DNA of 64,000 bases from Pseudarthrobacter oxydans (GTDB lineage Bacteria > Actinomycetota > Actinomycetes > Actinomycetales > Micrococcaceae): positions 62,001-126,000 of the forward strand of contig NZ_JAUSSN010000004.1 in NCBI RefSeq assembly GCF_030812335.1. Reading direction: 5' to 3'. A program made the position numbers and the translations under genes. This document shows, piece by piece, positions 53,501 through 62,168 of this stretch. Position 1 is the first letter of the stretch, and each line of letters opens with the position of its first letter. The notes under the pieces were generated by a model. The model saw only the letters and a list, made by a program, of their open reading frames with translations, had not been told where the DNA came from and made no database searches.

Positions 53501-54454
53501 TCACCGCGCAGAGCGTGCACGACGCCGGGGCACACCAGCCGCTGCCAGCTTACTTTCGAGCTGGCCGGCTGCCATCAGGTCGGCCCAGACCCAGCGGACG
53601 ACGCCGTTTCCCAGTGCACGGATCCTGTCCTCTCTGGCCTTCTCCTCGACCACGGCCTGCGAAATAGTCCGGCCGTTCAGATATTCGGGTTTGACGTACT
53701 TTTCGATGCCGTCGAACTCGCCAGCTACCCGCACACTGTCCCAGTAGTAGTCCGTGTAGCCGACGAGCCCAGACCCATCGCGTATCTCGTGCTGGAGTTC
53801 CGGCGCCTCGAACCCCGCCACCCACATGAGAGTCCGGCTGTACGACTCGCCCGGAGAACCGGACCGCGAATCGGCAAACGCCACTGCCGCCCTGATCCGT
53901 CTCCCGGCAGCCTCGGTGTAATTGCCGTCGATTCCCGCCAAGAGCTGCTGCTTCGTGAGAGCTGGCAGACCCTGGGCAACGTCCGGTTTGAGCACGTGGT
54001 CGATAGGGACCACAGCCTCGACAAACGGTGAGAAGGCAGCGATATCCAGCACCGTGCGAAGTCTCCCGGTCACCAAGAGCCCGTCCCGCCGGACGCACTT
54101 CAATCCGGCCTTCGGGACATAGTGCCGCAGTACTCCCGCCCGCGAGCGTCCACCGTCGTTCTGCAGGGTCAGTGCATGCACGGGATGCCGTAGTCCGATG
54201 GTCGGAATTCGCCACACTGAAGCGGCGGAGTGCCAGGCGAAGATGGTCGGCGCAACAAAGGTCTCCGCCGCTGCACTGACCCGGACGCGGTACTGCTCCC
54301 AAGGTTTCAAGGCCCGCCAGACGCCCCCGTCGACATAGACACCGCGACGCACTCGGACCAGGGCGCCGGAGCGGCAGCGGCTGGCAAGCTCTTTTGGGGT
54401 CCGCCCTTGCTGGATGTTCTCGCGGGTGAGGATCAATTTTGGCAGCTCTTTCAT
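53501..54454 (-). CDS. AbiEi-like protein with nuclease-type C-terminus
   Basis: 317 residues. N-terminus (about 1-110) resembles AbiEi antitoxin winged helices: LTRENIQQGRTPKELASRCR then VRVRRGVYVDGGVWRALKPW. The C-terminal part (about 220-305) has the DUF559/Vsr-like pattern EFDGIEKYVKPEYLNGRTIS, EEKAREDRIRALGNGVVRWV and a WADL segment. No toxin partner is next to it. Start at ATG 54454 (MKELPKL); the frame stays open far upstream, but there it translates the repeat region and shows no similarity. No good ribosome site. Confidence 0.78.
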   Translation of the reverse strand: MKELPKLILTRENIQQGRTPKELASRCRSGALVRVRRGVYVDGGVWRALKPWEQYRVRVSAAAETFVAPTIFAWHSAASVWRIPTIGLRHPVHALTLQNDGGRSRAGVLRHYVPKAGLKCVRRDGLLVTGRLRTVLDIAAFSPFVEAVVPIDHVLKPDVAQGLPALTKQQLLAGIDGNYTEAAGRRIRAAVAFADSRSGSPGESYSRTLMWVAGFEAPELQHEIRDGSGLVGYTDYYWDSVRVAGEFDGIEKYVKPEYLNGRTISQAVVEEKAREDRIRALGNGVVRWVWADLMAAGQLESKLAAAGVPRRRARSAR

Positions 54455-54536
54455 GAAACGAACGTCCCAGCCCAGGGGCGGCCGCACCATGCACCGGCGC
54501 GGCCATGTGGATAACCCGACGCGGTTCCCGCTCCGC

Positions 54537-55140
54537 GACGCGGACCACCGGACGCGGCTGGTTCCCGACTCGACGCGGGCCACGCTCATGCGTGCTCCCT
54601 GCTCCCTCATCCTGCGATGCGGTTCCCGCTGTGCGGGTGCTCCCCCCATCCTGCGATGCGGTTCCCGTTGTGCGCGGCCCTGAAGTCCTGACGCTGCGGG
54701 TATACGAGCGCGCAGGCTATTCGGCGCGTCACGAAGCTCGTTCCGCGTCGCTGGGCACGCTCCGCAGCGACAGATGCGCATCGGATCGCCGGCTGCGTTC
54801 CGCCTCGCTGGACTCGGTGCGCGCGGGCGCTCCCTCATCCTGCGATGCGGTTCCCGTTGTGCGCGGCGCGCAAATCCTGACGCGGCGGGTATACGAGCGC
54901 GCACGGTATTGGGCGCGTCACGAGGCGCGTTCCGCATCGCAGGGTTCGTAGCGCATCGCAGGGTTCGTAGCGCGTCGCCGGGCTCGTGGCGCATCGCGGG
55001 CGCCGCTGTCCTCGCCTTGCAGGACGACCGCACTCTTAGCTCCCCTGGGCTGGTCGTTCTGGCGTCGCGCTCGCCAGCCCGAAACCGCCAGCGGCCGTGC
55101 TGCGTGCCAGCCCGCAACCGCAGCGGAATCGCGGCGGGCT
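54537..55140. repeat. repeat-rich non-coding stretch, GTATAC-type family
   Basis: The 700 nt between the AbiEi-like gene and menD contain no convincing gene. CATCCTGCGATGCGGTTCCC occurs at 54608-54627, 54647-54666 and 54836-54855. The second and third copies continue through TTGTGCGCGG, a GGGTATACGAGCGCGCA segment (54698-54714, 54887-54903) and GGCGCGTCACGA. GCGCATCGCAGGGTTCGTA-like tandem units follow at 54930-54990. The GTATAC part matches the 7.5-8.0 kb units in layout. Confidence 0.75.
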
Positions 55141-55154
55141 AACGCGCGGCCGGG

Positions 55155-57113
55155 CTACTGCGCGGCGAGGACCCCGGCCACGGCGGCGGTCACGGCGGCC
55201 CGGATGCGGACGTGCAGGTCCCGCAGTCCATGCCGGTCCGTGTGAACCTCGATAATGCTGCGGCCCTTCCACGGTTCCGCCAGCGCCGCTGCGAGCTCCG
55301 CCGTGGTGCTGACCGAGCGGTGCGCGACGCCGTACGCGGCCGCGAGTGCCCCAAGATTCACGCTGTGCGGGGTCCCGAAGAGGCGTTCGACGGCGGTGCC
55401 GTAGCGTCCCGCGGCCTCGACCTCGCCGTGCTCCAGCAGCCCGAAGATGGCCCCGCCGGCGTCGTTGAGGACCACGATCCGCAGCGTAGGCTCCTCCTCC
55501 CCGGCGCCGAGCAGGAGGCCGCCGGCGTCGTGCAGGAAGGTGACGTCGCCCAGCAGCACCGTGGTTTCCTGCCGGCCGGCCAGAGCGATCCCGGTGGCCG
55601 TGGCGAGGGTCCCGTCAATGCCGGAGAGGCCGCGGTTGGCGAAGACGACGGCGGCCGGCTCGGAGGCGGGCGTTCCGGCGAGATCGACGTCGCGGATCCC
55701 GTTGGAGGAGCCGAGCACGAGCTGCCCGCGTGTATGCTCCCAGACCAGGGCGCCGACGGCTGGTCCGGTCGCTACAGGTCCGGTGGCAGCGGGCCCGGTC
55801 CCAGCCCCGGGCCCGGTAGCCGCAGGACCGGTCGCGCCGGCCCCGGGCCCAGGCCCGGCAGAACCGGTCACCTCGGGTCCGGCCGCGCCAGTCCCCGTCG
55901 CGCCAGTCTCGGCCGCAGCAGGCCCGGCTGAAGCGGGTCCGGCCCCCGAGCCAGGCCCCGTCGCGGCGGGCGAAGCGGTCCCGGCCCCCGACGCAGGCCC
56001 AGCACCCCCAGCCGCAGTCCCGGACAGCACCACATCCACCGCGTGCTGCGCGGCGGCCCCGGCCAGGAGCCAGGCATCCAGCCACGCCGCGGAGCCTCGG
56101 CCGGCGAAGTCGGCGAGGTCGCCCAAGTTGTCGAGCGGGAGTTCGGTGCGGCGGCCCGGCTCGTACCAGGCCACCGGCACCGGCTGGTACAGCGCCGAGG
56201 GGACGTCGGCACGGGCCAGCAGGGCACTCACCGGCCTGGAAAGCGTGGGCCGGCCAAAGAGGACCACGCGCTCGATCGGCTGCGCGGACTCCGGGCCGAA
56301 CGCATCCAGGACAATCCGGTAGGGTCCCACCGCGTTGGGCCCGAACCGCGCGTTGGAGGACGGCTCGGCCAGCAGCGGCAGGCCGTGGGCGCGGGCGAAC
56401 GCCTCGGCGACCGGACCGGCGTCGTGCCCGGCCAGCACCACCGTGCGCCGTTCCGGCAGGCCGGGCGAGGCGGGCGGGAAATCGAGGGCCAGCGGACCGC
56501 GCGGCGCGCGGTACACGCGGCGGCCGGACTCGGGCGGCAGCCGGTCCCCGGGCGCGGGAACGAGCGGGTCGCGGAAGGCCAGGTTGAGCTGCACCGGCCC
56601 GGGCGGGGTGTCCTCGAAGGCGCCGGTGGCGGCGCTCAGCGCGGTCTCGACGGCGCGCCGCGGGTCGCTGCCGGCGGGCACGTCGGCGGCGAAACGGACA
56701 TGCTCCCCGAACAGGTCCAGCTGCGCCGTGGTCTGGTTGGCGCCGGTCCCGCGGAGTTCCTCGGGACGGTCGGCCGAGATCACCACGAGCGGGACGGCGG
56801 CGTGGTTGGCCTCCATCACCGCCGGCAGGAGATTGCCGACGGCGGTCCCGGAGGTGGTCAGCACCGCCGCGGGCGCACCCGTGGCGAGGGCCAGGCCCAG
56901 GGCGGTGAAGCCGGCGTCGCGCTCGTCGATCCGGACCAGCAGCTCGACCCGGCCGGCGGCGTCGGCCTCGGCCAGGGCGTAGGCCATCGGCGCGGAGCGC
57001 GAGCCCGGCGCGACCACCACGTAGCGGACCCCCTCGAGCAGCAGGGCCGCGACGGCGATCCGGGCGGCATCCAGCGCGCTCAGCTCCTCCGCGCCCAGCT
57101 CCTCCGAACTCAC
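55155..57113 (-). CDS. menD: 2-succinyl-5-enolpyruvyl-6-hydroxy-3-cyclohexene-1-carboxylate synthase
   Basis: 652 residues, ThDP enzyme joining isochorismate and 2-oxoglutarate. N-terminal GVRYVVVAPGSRSAPMAYAL and RIDERDAGFTALGLALATG (catalytic Glu region), TTSGTAVGNLLPAVMEA; ThDP motif from GDVTFLHDAGG to LNDAGGAIF. Residues about 365-455 are an Ala/Gly/Pro/Thr repeat insertion (TGPGAGTGPAATGPVATGP and similar), making it longer than the usual 550-580. GTG start at 57113 overlaps the argS stop (GTGA), so it is coupled to argS. Confidence 0.94.
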   Translation of the reverse strand: MSSEELGAEELSALDAARIAVAALLLEGVRYVVVAPGSRSAPMAYALAEADAAGRVELLVRIDERDAGFTALGLALATGAPAAVLTTSGTAVGNLLPAVMEANHAAVPLVVISADRPEELRGTGANQTTAQLDLFGEHVRFAADVPAGSDPRRAVETALSAATGAFEDTPPGPVQLNLAFRDPLVPAPGDRLPPESGRRVYRAPRGPLALDFPPASPGLPERRTVVLAGHDAGPVAEAFARAHGLPLLAEPSSNARFGPNAVGPYRIVLDAFGPESAQPIERVVLFGRPTLSRPVSALLARADVPSALYQPVPVAWYEPGRRTELPLDNLGDLADFAGRGSAAWLDAWLLAGAAAQHAVDVVLSGTAAGGAGPASGAGTASPAATGPGSGAGPASAGPAAAETGATGTGAAGPEVTGSAGPGPGAGATGPAATGPGAGTGPAATGPVATGPAVGALVWEHTRGQLVLGSSNGIRDVDLAGTPASEPAAVVFANRGLSGIDGTLATATGIALAGRQETTVLLGDVTFLHDAGGLLLGAGEEEPTLRIVVLNDAGGAIFGLLEHGEVEAAGRYGTAVERLFGTPHSVNLGALAAAYGVAHRSVSTTAELAAALAEPWKGRSIIEVHTDRHGLRDLHVRIRAAVTAAVAGVLAAQ

Positions 57114-59017
57114 ATGTTCTCCGGCGTCTCGATGCCGAGCAGGTCCAGGCCCTCGGACAGCCGGTGCAACACCAGGGCGCACAGGGCGAGCCGCGACTCC
57201 CGGACCGAATCCTCGGACTTCAGCACCGGGCACTGGTCGTAGAAAGCCGTGAACAGCTGCGCGAGTTCGAACAGGTAGGTGCACAGCCGGTGCGGCTCCA
57301 GCGCCTCGCGCACCTTGTGCAGCGTGGCGCCGTACTCGAGAAGGTGCAGGGCCAGGGCGCGTTCGGCGGGTTCGACGACGGCGATCGGCGTGGCGGGAAT
57401 GCCACCGTCGCTGTCGGTCCCGGCAGTTTCGGCCACCCCTGTTGTCGCCGCCGTGCCGCCATCGATTACCGTCCCCGCGGTTGTCGCCGCCGTGCCGCCG
57501 TCGATCCTGGTCCCGGCGCTTGTCCCCGGCGTGCCGCCGTCGATCCTCGCCGCTTCAACGGCGGTGTACCGCTCCAGCACTCCGGCCTTGCGCAGGATCG
57601 AGCGGATCCGCGCGGCGGCGTACTGGACGTACGGTCCGGTGTTGCCGCTCAGGGCCAGCATCCGGTCGAAGTCGAAGACGTACTCGGTGTCGTGCCCCAC
57701 GGAGAGGTCGGCGTATTTGACCGCGCCGATGCCCACCTGCCGGGCGGTCACGGCGCGCTCCGCCTCGGTGAGTTCGGGCCGGCTGGCGTCGATGACGGCG
57801 CGGGCGCGGTCCACGGCCTCCTCCAGCAGGGCCATGAGCTTGACCGGGGCGCCGGAGCGGGACTTCAGGATCTTCCCGTCCTCCCCCAGCACGTTGCCGA
57901 TCTGCACGTGCACGGCCTCCACCGTGTCCGGCAGCCATCCGGCTTCCCGGGCCGTGGCCATCACCATCCGCAGGTGCATGTTCTGCGGCGCGCCCACGAC
58001 GTACAGGACACGGTTGGCCTCCAGCTCGCGGACCCGGTACCGGATGGTGGCGAGGTCGGTGGTGCCGTAGCCGTAGCCGCCGTCGGACTTGCGGATGATC
58101 AGCGGCATCGGCTCGCCGTCGCGGCCGGTGAAGCCGGCCGGGAAGGTGCACAGGGCGCCGTCGCTGATCCGGGCGATGCCGCGTTCCTCGAGTTCCTGGC
58201 ACAGCTGTGCCAGATGGGCATCGTAGGAGCTTTCGCCGGCGATGTGGTCGTCGGTGAGGCTGATGCCCAGCATCGAGTAGATGGCGTTGAAGTAGCGTTT
58301 GGACTGGGCGACGAGCCGCTGCCAGACGGCGAAAGTCTCCTCGTCGCCGCTCTGCAGTGCGACGACGCGTTGCCGCGCGCGGGTGGCGAAGCCGTCCTCG
58401 TCAGTGGCGGAGGCGTCGAACTTGGCGCGGGCCGCCTGGTAGAACGCGCTGGGGTCATCGACCAGCAGCGCCGCCTCCGGGGAGTCCTCGCCGATCTCCA
58501 GCCAGTGCTCGATCAGCATGCCGAACGGGGTGCCCCAGTCGCCGATGTGGTTCTGCCGGATCACGGTGTCGCCCAGCGCCTCGAGCACCTTCACGAGGCT
58601 GTCGCCCACCACCGTGGTGCGCAGGTGCCCGACGTGCATTTCCTTCGCGACGTTCGGGGAGGAGTAGTCGACGACGACGCGCTGGGCTTCCGCCGCCGGC
58701 AGGGCCGGGGCGCCGGGAGACGCGGCGTTGAGCAGTTCCTCGATCCAGGTCCCGTCGAAGGTGAGGTTGATGAAGCCGGGTCCGGAGATCTCGACGGCGG
58801 TGCAGATGCCGTCCAGGTCCAGGGCCTCGACGATCCGGGCGGCGGCGTCCCGCGGGGCCATGCCGACCTTCTTGGCCAGTGCCATGGCGGCGTTGATCTG
58901 GATGTCCGCGAACTGCGAAGGCCGGACCACGGGGTCGGTCTCGCGGTACTCTTCGCCGAACGCGCTGGCAATTGCTGCCTGGACTCTGGGGACAACCATT
59001 TCGGCCGGATTATTCAC
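57110..59017 (-). CDS. argS: arginyl-tRNA synthetase
   Basis: 635 residues, class I synthetase charging tRNA-Arg. N-terminal additional domain, then the HIGH motif in SSPNVAKEMHVGHLRTTVVG, IRQNHIGDWGTPFGMLIEHW, and C-terminal NTGPYVQYAAARI with the anticodon domain ending LLGIETPENM. The KMSKS loop is reduced, as is common in ArgRS. Residues about 486-545 hold a three-unit repeat (IDGGTAATTAGT-like, 13 residues each) inserted in the anticodon domain. Start: GTG 59017 with a TGATAATTT box just upstream (leaderless) or ATG 58999; I prefer the former. Upstream of menD in one transcript. Confidence 0.92.
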   Translation of the reverse strand: MNNPAEMVVPRVQAAIASAFGEEYRETDPVVRPSQFADIQINAAMALAKKVGMAPRDAAARIVEALDLDGICTAVEISGPGFINLTFDGTWIEELLNAASPGAPALPAAEAQRVVVDYSSPNVAKEMHVGHLRTTVVGDSLVKVLEALGDTVIRQNHIGDWGTPFGMLIEHWLEIGEDSPEAALLVDDPSAFYQAARAKFDASATDEDGFATRARQRVVALQSGDEETFAVWQRLVAQSKRYFNAIYSMLGISLTDDHIAGESSYDAHLAQLCQELEERGIARISDGALCTFPAGFTGRDGEPMPLIIRKSDGGYGYGTTDLATIRYRVRELEANRVLYVVGAPQNMHLRMVMATAREAGWLPDTVEAVHVQIGNVLGEDGKILKSRSGAPVKLMALLEEAVDRARAVIDASRPELTEAERAVTARQVGIGAVKYADLSVGHDTEYVFDFDRMLALSGNTGPYVQYAAARIRSILRKAGVLERYTAVEAARIDGGTPGTSAGTRIDGGTAATTAGTVIDGGTAATTGVAETAGTDSDGGIPATPIAVVEPAERALALHLLEYGATLHKVREALEPHRLCTYLFELAQLFTAFYDQCPVLKSEDSVRESRLALCALVLHRLSEGLDLLGIETPENM

Positions 59018-59079
59018 ACTGTTCAAATTATCAGTTCCCCCGCGCCCCGGCGCTCCCCCGCCGGCGTCCCCAGTCACCA

Positions 59080-59225
59080 GACGCTCCCGCACGTCCGGCA
59101 GTTAGACGACAGACGCTCCCGCACATCCCGCCGTCGAACTGCGGAACGTGAGGAAGCGTCTGCCCGAAAGCTGCCAAAGGTGAGGGAGCGTCCGCCCGAA
59201 AGCCCCCAAACGCGAGGGAGCGTCC
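59080..59225. repeat. 32-bp periodic repeat array (argS-phoX gap)
   Basis: Five units at 32-bp spacing. Two read GACGCTCCCGCAC (from 59080 and 59112); three on the other strand sense read GAGGGAGCGTC-like (AGCGTC from 59155, 59187 and 59219), followed by YGCCCGAAAG. The array changes orientation in its middle. A sister array is at 61410-61545, on the other side of phoX. Confidence 0.8.
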
Positions 59226-59234
59226 GGGAAGGGG

Positions 59235-61316
59235 TCAGGCGTCGGTGCGGAAGACCTGGACCACCGACGGGCGCGGGGCGCGGGCCTGGCCCGGGGCCGG
59301 CGTCGTGCCCGCCGGGACGTAGTCCGGGAAGAAGGACAGCTGCGCGTCGAAGGTGCCGTCCTCGCCCGGGTGCTGCACGGAGACGAAGACGGTGCGTTCC
59401 TCGTCGCGGATGATCGGCCCGCAGGTTTCGCCGTCGCGCGGGACGGCGAGGAACTGCTCCACGCGGCCGCGCTCGGCGCCGTCGAGGGTGACCTTGAACA
59501 GCCCGTCGGCCTTGCCGATGCCGGAGGGGGCGCCGTCGGTGGAGATCCAGAGGTTGCCGACCGAGTCGAACGCGAGGTTGTCCGGGCAGGAGATGGGCGA
59601 GACCTGGTCGACCGGGAAGCCGGAGAAGTAGGTCACGTCCCCGGACGCCGGATCGCCGCAGACCATCAGCAGGTTCCAGGTGAACTTCGTGGAGGTCTGG
59701 TCGCCGGTCTCGGTGATTTCCACGATGTGGCCGTCGCGGTTGGCGTTGCGGGGGTTGACCTCGGTGGCGCCTTCCTTGCCGATCTTGCCGCGGTCCGAGT
59801 TGTTGGTGCAGGCGACGTAGACCTTGCCGGTGTGCAGGCTCGGCTCGACGTCCTCGCAGCGGTCCATCTTGGTAGGTCCCACCTTGTCCGCGGCCACACG
59901 CGTGTAAACGAGCACCTCCTCGACGGACATCCCGGGCACCTTGGAGACCCCGCCGACGACGAGCGGCAGCCATTCGCCTGTGCCGTCGAAGCCGCCGTCG
60001 GACGGGACCGTGCCCGTGCCGGTGATTTCGAGGGCCGGGGAGCTGCCCGTGAAGCGGGCCACGTAGAGGTCGCCCGCGGAGAGCAGCGTCATGTTGTGCT
60101 TCCGGTCCCCCTCCACGTACTTCGCGGCGGAGACGAACTTGTAGAGGTAGTCGAAGCGCTCGTCGTCGCCCGAGTAGGCCACCACATGCCCGGACTCGGC
60201 CACAATCACGTTGGCGCCCTCGTGCTTGAACCGGCCCAGGGAGGAATGCTTCTTCGGGGTCGACGTCGGGTCGAACGGGTCGACCTCGACGATCCAGCCG
60301 AAGCGGTTGGCTTCGTTCTCGTAGCCCGGCGTGCGGGTGTCGAAGCGCGGGTCGTCGAGTTCCCACTGCCGGGCCGTGGGCTTGTTGGTGAGCCCGTAGC
60401 GCTTGTCCTCGGCGGAGAGGCCGGGCGCGACGAAGTACCCGTTGAAGTTCTCCTCACCGGAGAGGATGGTGCCCCAGGGGGTGGTGCCGCCGGCGCAGTT
60501 GCCCAGCGTGCCGAGGATGGTGCGGCCGGCCGGGTCGGCGGAAGTGCGGACCAGCGGCGAGCCGGCCACCGGCCCGGTGAGCTCGTAGGCCGTGTTGTTC
60601 AGGTAGCGGCGGTTCAGCGCGGCGCCCTTGACGTAGTTCCACGGCGTGTTCTTGTTCTGCCGCTCCAGCTCGACGACGGTGAGCCCGTGCGCGGCGGCGC
60701 CGACCTTCCGGACGTCGGCGGCGGGCATCGAGGCCGGGAACATGATGGTCTCGTTGGTGTATTCGTGGTTCGCGAAGAGCACCGCGCGGCGGCCCTTGCT
60801 GCCCGGGATCTCGAGGATGTCCGTGTAGTCGTTGTTGTAGCCGAACTGCCGCGCCTGGGCGGCCGCGGTCTGGTTGCCGAGGTCGAAGTCCGGGGCGTCG
60901 TTGAAGATCGGGTCACCCCAGCGGATCACGGGCTGCCAGGTGAAGCCTTCCGGAACCGTGACGGCGTCGACGGCGGCATCCACCGGGGCGATCGCGGTGA
61001 ACTTGAGCTTGGACGCGCCGTAGCCGTTCTTGGCTGCCGGGGACAGGCCGGGGCCGCCGGCGACTGCGGCTTCGGGCGAGGCCAGGGCACCGCCGAACGC
61101 GACGGCGAGGGCCCCGGCGGCGCCGAAGCCCAGGGCGGCGCGGCGGGACATGGTCGCGGAGGCGATGTCGCGGAAGTAGCTGTTCGAGCTGGTGTTGCAG
61201 ACGTCACCGCTGCAGGCGTTGTCGCATTTCAGCGCGCAGGTGACGGCGCTGCGCTTGCCTTTGGTGTGGCCGAGCATGGGGAGCAGGGAGAACTTGCGTC
61301 CGGAGGAAACAGACAT
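59235..61316 (-). CDS. PhoX family alkaline phosphatase (DUF839)
   Basis: 693 residues, exported calcium/iron-dependent phosphatase type. The Tat signal SRRAALGFGAAGALAVAFGG lies unusually far in, near residues 57-76, after a Cys-containing stretch CALKCDNACSGDVCN. The enzyme part shows VPEGFTWQPVIRWGDPIF, LFANHEYTNETIMF, NCAGGTTPWGTILSGEENF, RFGWIVEVDPFDP, SGHVVAYSGDDERFDYLYKF and CPDNLAFDSVGNLWISTDG, all family landmarks. ATG at 61316 with GGAAGG upstream. It stands alone between two periodic repeat arrays, which may be regulatory. Confidence 0.9.
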   Translation of the reverse strand: MSVSSGRKFSLLPMLGHTKGKRSAVTCALKCDNACSGDVCNTSSNSYFRDIASATMSRRAALGFGAAGALAVAFGGALASPEAAVAGGPGLSPAAKNGYGASKLKFTAIAPVDAAVDAVTVPEGFTWQPVIRWGDPIFNDAPDFDLGNQTAAAQARQFGYNNDYTDILEIPGSKGRRAVLFANHEYTNETIMFPASMPAADVRKVGAAAHGLTVVELERQNKNTPWNYVKGAALNRRYLNNTAYELTGPVAGSPLVRTSADPAGRTILGTLGNCAGGTTPWGTILSGEENFNGYFVAPGLSAEDKRYGLTNKPTARQWELDDPRFDTRTPGYENEANRFGWIVEVDPFDPTSTPKKHSSLGRFKHEGANVIVAESGHVVAYSGDDERFDYLYKFVSAAKYVEGDRKHNMTLLSAGDLYVARFTGSSPALEITGTGTVPSDGGFDGTGEWLPLVVGGVSKVPGMSVEEVLVYTRVAADKVGPTKMDRCEDVEPSLHTGKVYVACTNNSDRGKIGKEGATEVNPRNANRDGHIVEITETGDQTSTKFTWNLLMVCGDPASGDVTYFSGFPVDQVSPISCPDNLAFDSVGNLWISTDGAPSGIGKADGLFKVTLDGAERGRVEQFLAVPRDGETCGPIIRDEERTVFVSVQHPGEDGTFDAQLSFFPDYVPAGTTPAPGQARAPRPSVVQVFRTDA

Positions 61317-61409
61317 GGAGAGACCTTCCACGGGTGGATTGGGGTGCCTGCCCACCGTTTCAGCCCCGGACTACGCGGAGCCGACTCTCACATGAAGTCC
61401 GGGTGAACA

Positions 61410-61545
61410 CGAAGCGTCGGCCCGAACCCGCCTGACCTGCGGAAGCGTCACACTCAAACCCGCCGGATGTGCGGGAGCATCGGCCCGAACCCGCCGGACG
61501 TGAGAGAGCATCAGCCCGAAACCCGCCGGACCTGAGGGAGCGTCC
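61410..61545. repeat. 31-32-bp periodic repeat array (upstream of phoX)
   Basis: Five tandem units in one orientation. AGCGTC/AGCATC begins at 61413, 61444, 61476, 61507 and 61539 (spacing 31, 32, 31, 32). The unit is roughly GTGAGGGAGCGTCGGCCCGA then ACCCGCCGGAC. It lies between phoX and marR. Units are near-identical along their whole length, so there are no spacers and it is not a CRISPR array. Confidence 0.8.
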
Positions 61546-61567
61546 GGGGGAAGGGTGCGGAGCGGCC

Positions 61568-62089
61568 TTAGTCCTCTTCCGGGTCCGTGGCGGCGGCCAT
61601 CAGCCGCTGGCCGATGCCTTCGAGGAACTCGGCGATGTCGACGATGCTCTCCTCGGAGGAGGCCTGGAGCAGGGCCCCGGCGGCCGCGGCGAAGTGGTCG
61701 TTGGCCCACTGCATCGCCTCGGTCCCCTCCGGGCTCAGGTGCAGCAGCACACTGCGCCGGTCCGTGGGGTTGGGCTTGCGCACCATAAAGCCCTTGACTT
61801 CCAGGCGGTCCACCATGGCGGTCACCGAGCCGGTGGTGATGTTCAGCGCCTTGCCCAGATCCTTGGGGGTGAGGCCGTCCACCTCGCCCACAAACGCCAT
61901 CGCGTTGATGTCGATCGTGCCGATCCCCAGCTTCTCGGACAGCCGGATGCGGAGGGCATACGTCCCGGTATCAACCCGCCGCAGGCCCTGGACAATGCGG
62001 AGCAGCCCGGTTTGGTGGGTCGCGTTCTGGCCCTCCGCAGGCGTGGCCTTTGCCAGCTCGTCGATTTGCTGGGGTACCGGGGTGGTCAT
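61568..62089 (-). CDS. MarR family transcriptional regulator
   Basis: 173 residues, winged-helix dimer. The DNA-binding helices are in GLTPKDLGKALNITTGSVTA and MVDRLEVKGFMVRKPNPTDR, with the wing RRSVLLHLSPEGTE. The N-terminal 25 residues are extra and polar. ATG at 62089. It lies downstream of menC on the same strand with 79 nt between and upstream of the periodic array and phoX; its target is not evident. Confidence 0.9.
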   Translation of the reverse strand: MTTPVPQQIDELAKATPAEGQNATHQTGLLRIVQGLRRVDTGTYALRIRLSEKLGIGTIDINAMAFVGEVDGLTPKDLGKALNITTGSVTAMVDRLEVKGFMVRKPNPTDRRSVLLHLSPEGTEAMQWANDHFAAAAGALLQASSEESIVDIAEFLEGIGQRLMAAATDPEED

Positions 62090-62168
62090 GACGAATCTTC
62101 CGTTCTAAAGCTATTTTTCGGCGGCAACGGCGCCGCGTCCGCACCTACTTTACCCGCACCCCCGGGCG

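Noticed and set aside
54455..55117. 220-codon N-terminal extension of the AbiEi-like protein
   Set aside because: It only translates the GTATAC-type repeats; the conserved protein begins at 54454.
57164..59413. 749-codon plus-strand frame opposite argS
   Set aside because: Antisense shadow of argS that continues into the periodic repeats.
59370..61406. 678-codon plus-strand frame opposite phoX
   Set aside because: Antisense shadow with biased Gly/Asp/Val composition; the minus strand carries an unmistakable PhoX protein.
61410..61545. CRISPR array
   Set aside because: The 31-32-bp units are similar over their full length, so there are no unique spacers, and no cas gene is near.
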